Shown here piece by piece: positions 6,824-7,626 of a stretch of 7,626 nucleotides of DNA. Position 1 is the stretch's first letter. Each line of letters starts with the position of its first letter. The stretch is from an uncultured Oscillospiraceae bacterium (GTDB taxonomy: Bacteria; Bacillota; Clostridia; Oscillospirales; Acutalibacteraceae). The translations under genes and the position numbers were made by a program. The stretch is from contig CABVAD010000053.1 in the NCBI GenBank assembly GCA_902496265.1, positions 1 through 7,626 of the forward strand. The letters run 5' to 3'. The notes below the pieces were generated by a model that ran no database searches, was not told the origin of the DNA, and saw nothing but the letters and a program-made list of their open reading frames with translations.

Positions 6824-6844
6824 ATTGTACGGACAGCCCGCAAT
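6824..6844 (+). promoter_or_regulatory. Possible anti-terminator hairpin
   Basis: ATTG-TA-CGG (6824-6832) can pair with CCGCAAT (6838-6844), giving seven base pairs with a two-base bulge and the loop ACAGC. Its right arm uses bases 6838-6843 of the terminator's left arm, so the two structures exclude each other. The left arm starts ten bases after the leader stop codon, where a terminating ribosome would cover it. It is much weaker than the terminator, so the assignment is tentative. Confidence 0.3.
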
Positions 6845-6886
6845 CGCTCGTGCTTTTTTGCAGTGAGTGTTGCGGGCTTATATTTT
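6835..6886 (+). terminator. Intrinsic terminator (attenuator) before the aminotransferase
   Basis: AGCCCGCAA (6835-6843) pairs perfectly with TTGCGGGCT (6870-6878). The stem continues inward with CGCTC (6845-6849) against GAGTG (6865-6869), including one G-U pair, and TGC (6851-6853) against GCA (6860-6862), closing on a TTTTTT loop. The tail is TTATATTTT (6878-6886). It lies between the promoter at 6684 and the aminotransferase start at 6903, so transcripts from that promoter must read through it to express the gene. Confidence 0.82.
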
Positions 6887-6902
6887 GAAAACAGGTGAAA
6901 TG

Positions 6903-7626
6903 ATGATAAACGAAAAAATGGCGGGGCTTGGCAAAAAGCGCTCGGTTATCCGCGAAATTTTTGAATATGCGAAATTGAGAAAATCCGAAATAGGGACGGA
7001 AAATGTTTTTGATTTTTCTATCGGCAATCCGAGTGTGCCTACTCCTAAAAAGGTTACCGACACTATGGAGCGATTAATAAAGGAAATAGACCCCGTCGCG
7101 CTTCACGGTTACACCTCCGCTCAGGGCGATTTTTGTGTCAGAAGCGCGATAGCAAAGCATATTGAGAGTGCATTTGATTTTAGGTCAGACCCTAACCTTA
7201 TTTATATGACCTGCGGCGCGGCGGCTTCCCTTACAATAAGCCTTAACGCCCTTGTAAACGCGGGGGACGAGGTTATAGTTTTTGCTCCCTTTTTCCCTGA
7301 ATACCGCGTTTTTGTCGAAAAGGCAGGAGGAAAGCTTGTTGAGGTGTTATGCAGAGAGGGCGATTTTCAGATTGATCTTGACGCGCTCGAAAAAGCCGTC
7401 ACCGCTAAAACCAAGGCGGTAATCGTTAATTCCCCTAACAACCCGACAGGCGCGGTTTTTTCTGAGGAAACAATAAGTAAGCTTGCCTATTTGCTTTATA
7501 AAAAACAGGAGGAATACGGCAGGGAAATATATATAATTTCAGACGAGCCGTACAGGGAGCTTGTCTATGACGTAAGCGTTCCTTATATTCCGAAATATTA
7601 TAAAACACACTTGTGTGCAATTCATA
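6903..7626 (+). CDS. PLP-dependent class I/II aminotransferase, N-terminal part (runs off window)
   Basis: This fold-type I aminotransferase moves an amino group between an amino acid and a 2-oxo acid using pyridoxal phosphate. About 241 of an expected 390-400 residues are present, with no stop before the window end. Visible landmarks are FSIGNPSVPTP (38-48), the cofactor-phosphate segment TCGAAASL (103-110), the aromatic PFFPEY (129-134) over the PLP ring, NSPNNPTG (176-183) with N180, and SDEPYRE (213-219) with D214 and Y217. The Schiff-base lysine would lie beyond the window. Sequence style matches the clostridial group often annotated as aspartate aminotransferase without proof of substrate. 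The Tyr/Phe-rich leader upstream suggests an aromatic substrate. AGGTGA (6893-6898) favours the ATG at 6903; the adjacent in-frame ATG at 6900 is too close. Confidence 0.94.
   Translation, partial: MINEKMAGLGKKRSVIREIFEYAKLRKSEIGTENVFDFSIGNPSVPTPKKVTDTMERLIKEIDPVALHGYTSAQGDFCVRSAIAKHIESAFDFRSDPNLIYMTCGAAASLTISLNALVNAGDEVIVFAPFFPEYRVFVEKAGGKLVEVLCREGDFQIDLDALEKAVTAKTKAVIVNSPNNPTGAVFSEETISKLAYLLYKKQEEYGREIYIISDEPYRELVYDVSVPYIPKYYKTHLCAIH

Larger units (their letters stand above)
6720..6899 (+). promoter_or_regulatory. Putative Tyr/Phe-responsive attenuator leader
   Basis: The untranslated leader of the aminotransferase gene contains, in order, a ribosome-binding site, a Tyr/Phe-rich 22-codon frame, a small hairpin over its stop codon, a possible anti-terminator, and a strong intrinsic terminator ending 16 bases before the gene. 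This order matches ribosome-mediated attenuation as known for the enterobacterial trp, his and phe leaders. Stalling at Tyr codons when charged tRNA is scarce would favour the anti-terminator. A ribosome reaching the stop codon at 6812 would cover its left arm and let the terminator form. A direct near-repeat is also present: ACGGACTGCCTG (6785-6796) and ACGGACAGCCCG (6829-6840), 10 of 12 identical. The elements are visible; the mechanism is inferred. Confidence 0.6.

Noticed and set aside
7605..7616. Inverted repeat CACACTTGTGTG near the window end.
   Set aside because: It is short and lies inside the conserved coding frame of the aminotransferase; no regulatory role is supported.

Overview
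The window looks like chromosome from an anaerobic clostridial Firmicute, most likely of the Ruminococcaceae/Oscillospiraceae type. This is inferred from moderate GC, AGGAGG-type ribosome-binding sites, consensus sigma-A promoters, and the families present (CdaA/CdaR, RecD2, ComFC, an MreB paralogue and a clostridial class I aminotransferase). I did not identify a species. All supported genes are on the + strand. I see no transposon, tRNA, rRNA, CRISPR array or prophage.

Region 1 (1-2220) holds the diadenylate cyclase gene cdaA and its overlapping partner cdaR (four YbbR repeats). They make and tune the second messenger c-di-AMP at the membrane. A clear intrinsic terminator lies directly at the cdaR stop codon, so glmM, the third gene of the common cdaA-cdaR-glmM operon, is not co-transcribed here.

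Region 2 (2214-5565) begins with a candidate promoter. It contains a small membrane-anchored protein of unknown role, the helicase gene recD2, and the ComF-type phosphoribosyltransferase gene comFC, which overlaps recD2 by 26 bases. The tight packing suggests one transcript concerned with DNA maintenance or uptake.

Region 3 (5553-6682) is an MreB-family actin-like gene without mreC or mreD after it. It has its own candidate extended -10 promoter, overlapped by a 19-bp inverted repeat, and a palindromic hairpin after its stop. Its nucleotide-site motif EGP, instead of the family's EEP, suggests a paralogue with altered ATPase activity.

Region 4 (6684-7626) is the most interesting part. A near-perfect sigma-A promoter is followed by a 22-codon reading frame with its own ribosome-binding site and seven aromatic codons (five Tyr, two Phe), including Phe-Tyr-Tyr-Tyr in a row. 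A strong intrinsic terminator follows, and 16 bases after its T-run a PLP-dependent aminotransferase gene starts and runs off the window end. This is the architecture of a ribosome-mediated transcription attenuator that senses charged tRNA-Tyr (and perhaps tRNA-Phe). It predicts that the aminotransferase works in aromatic amino acid metabolism. The peptide, promoter and terminator are directly visible; the regulatory reading is inference.
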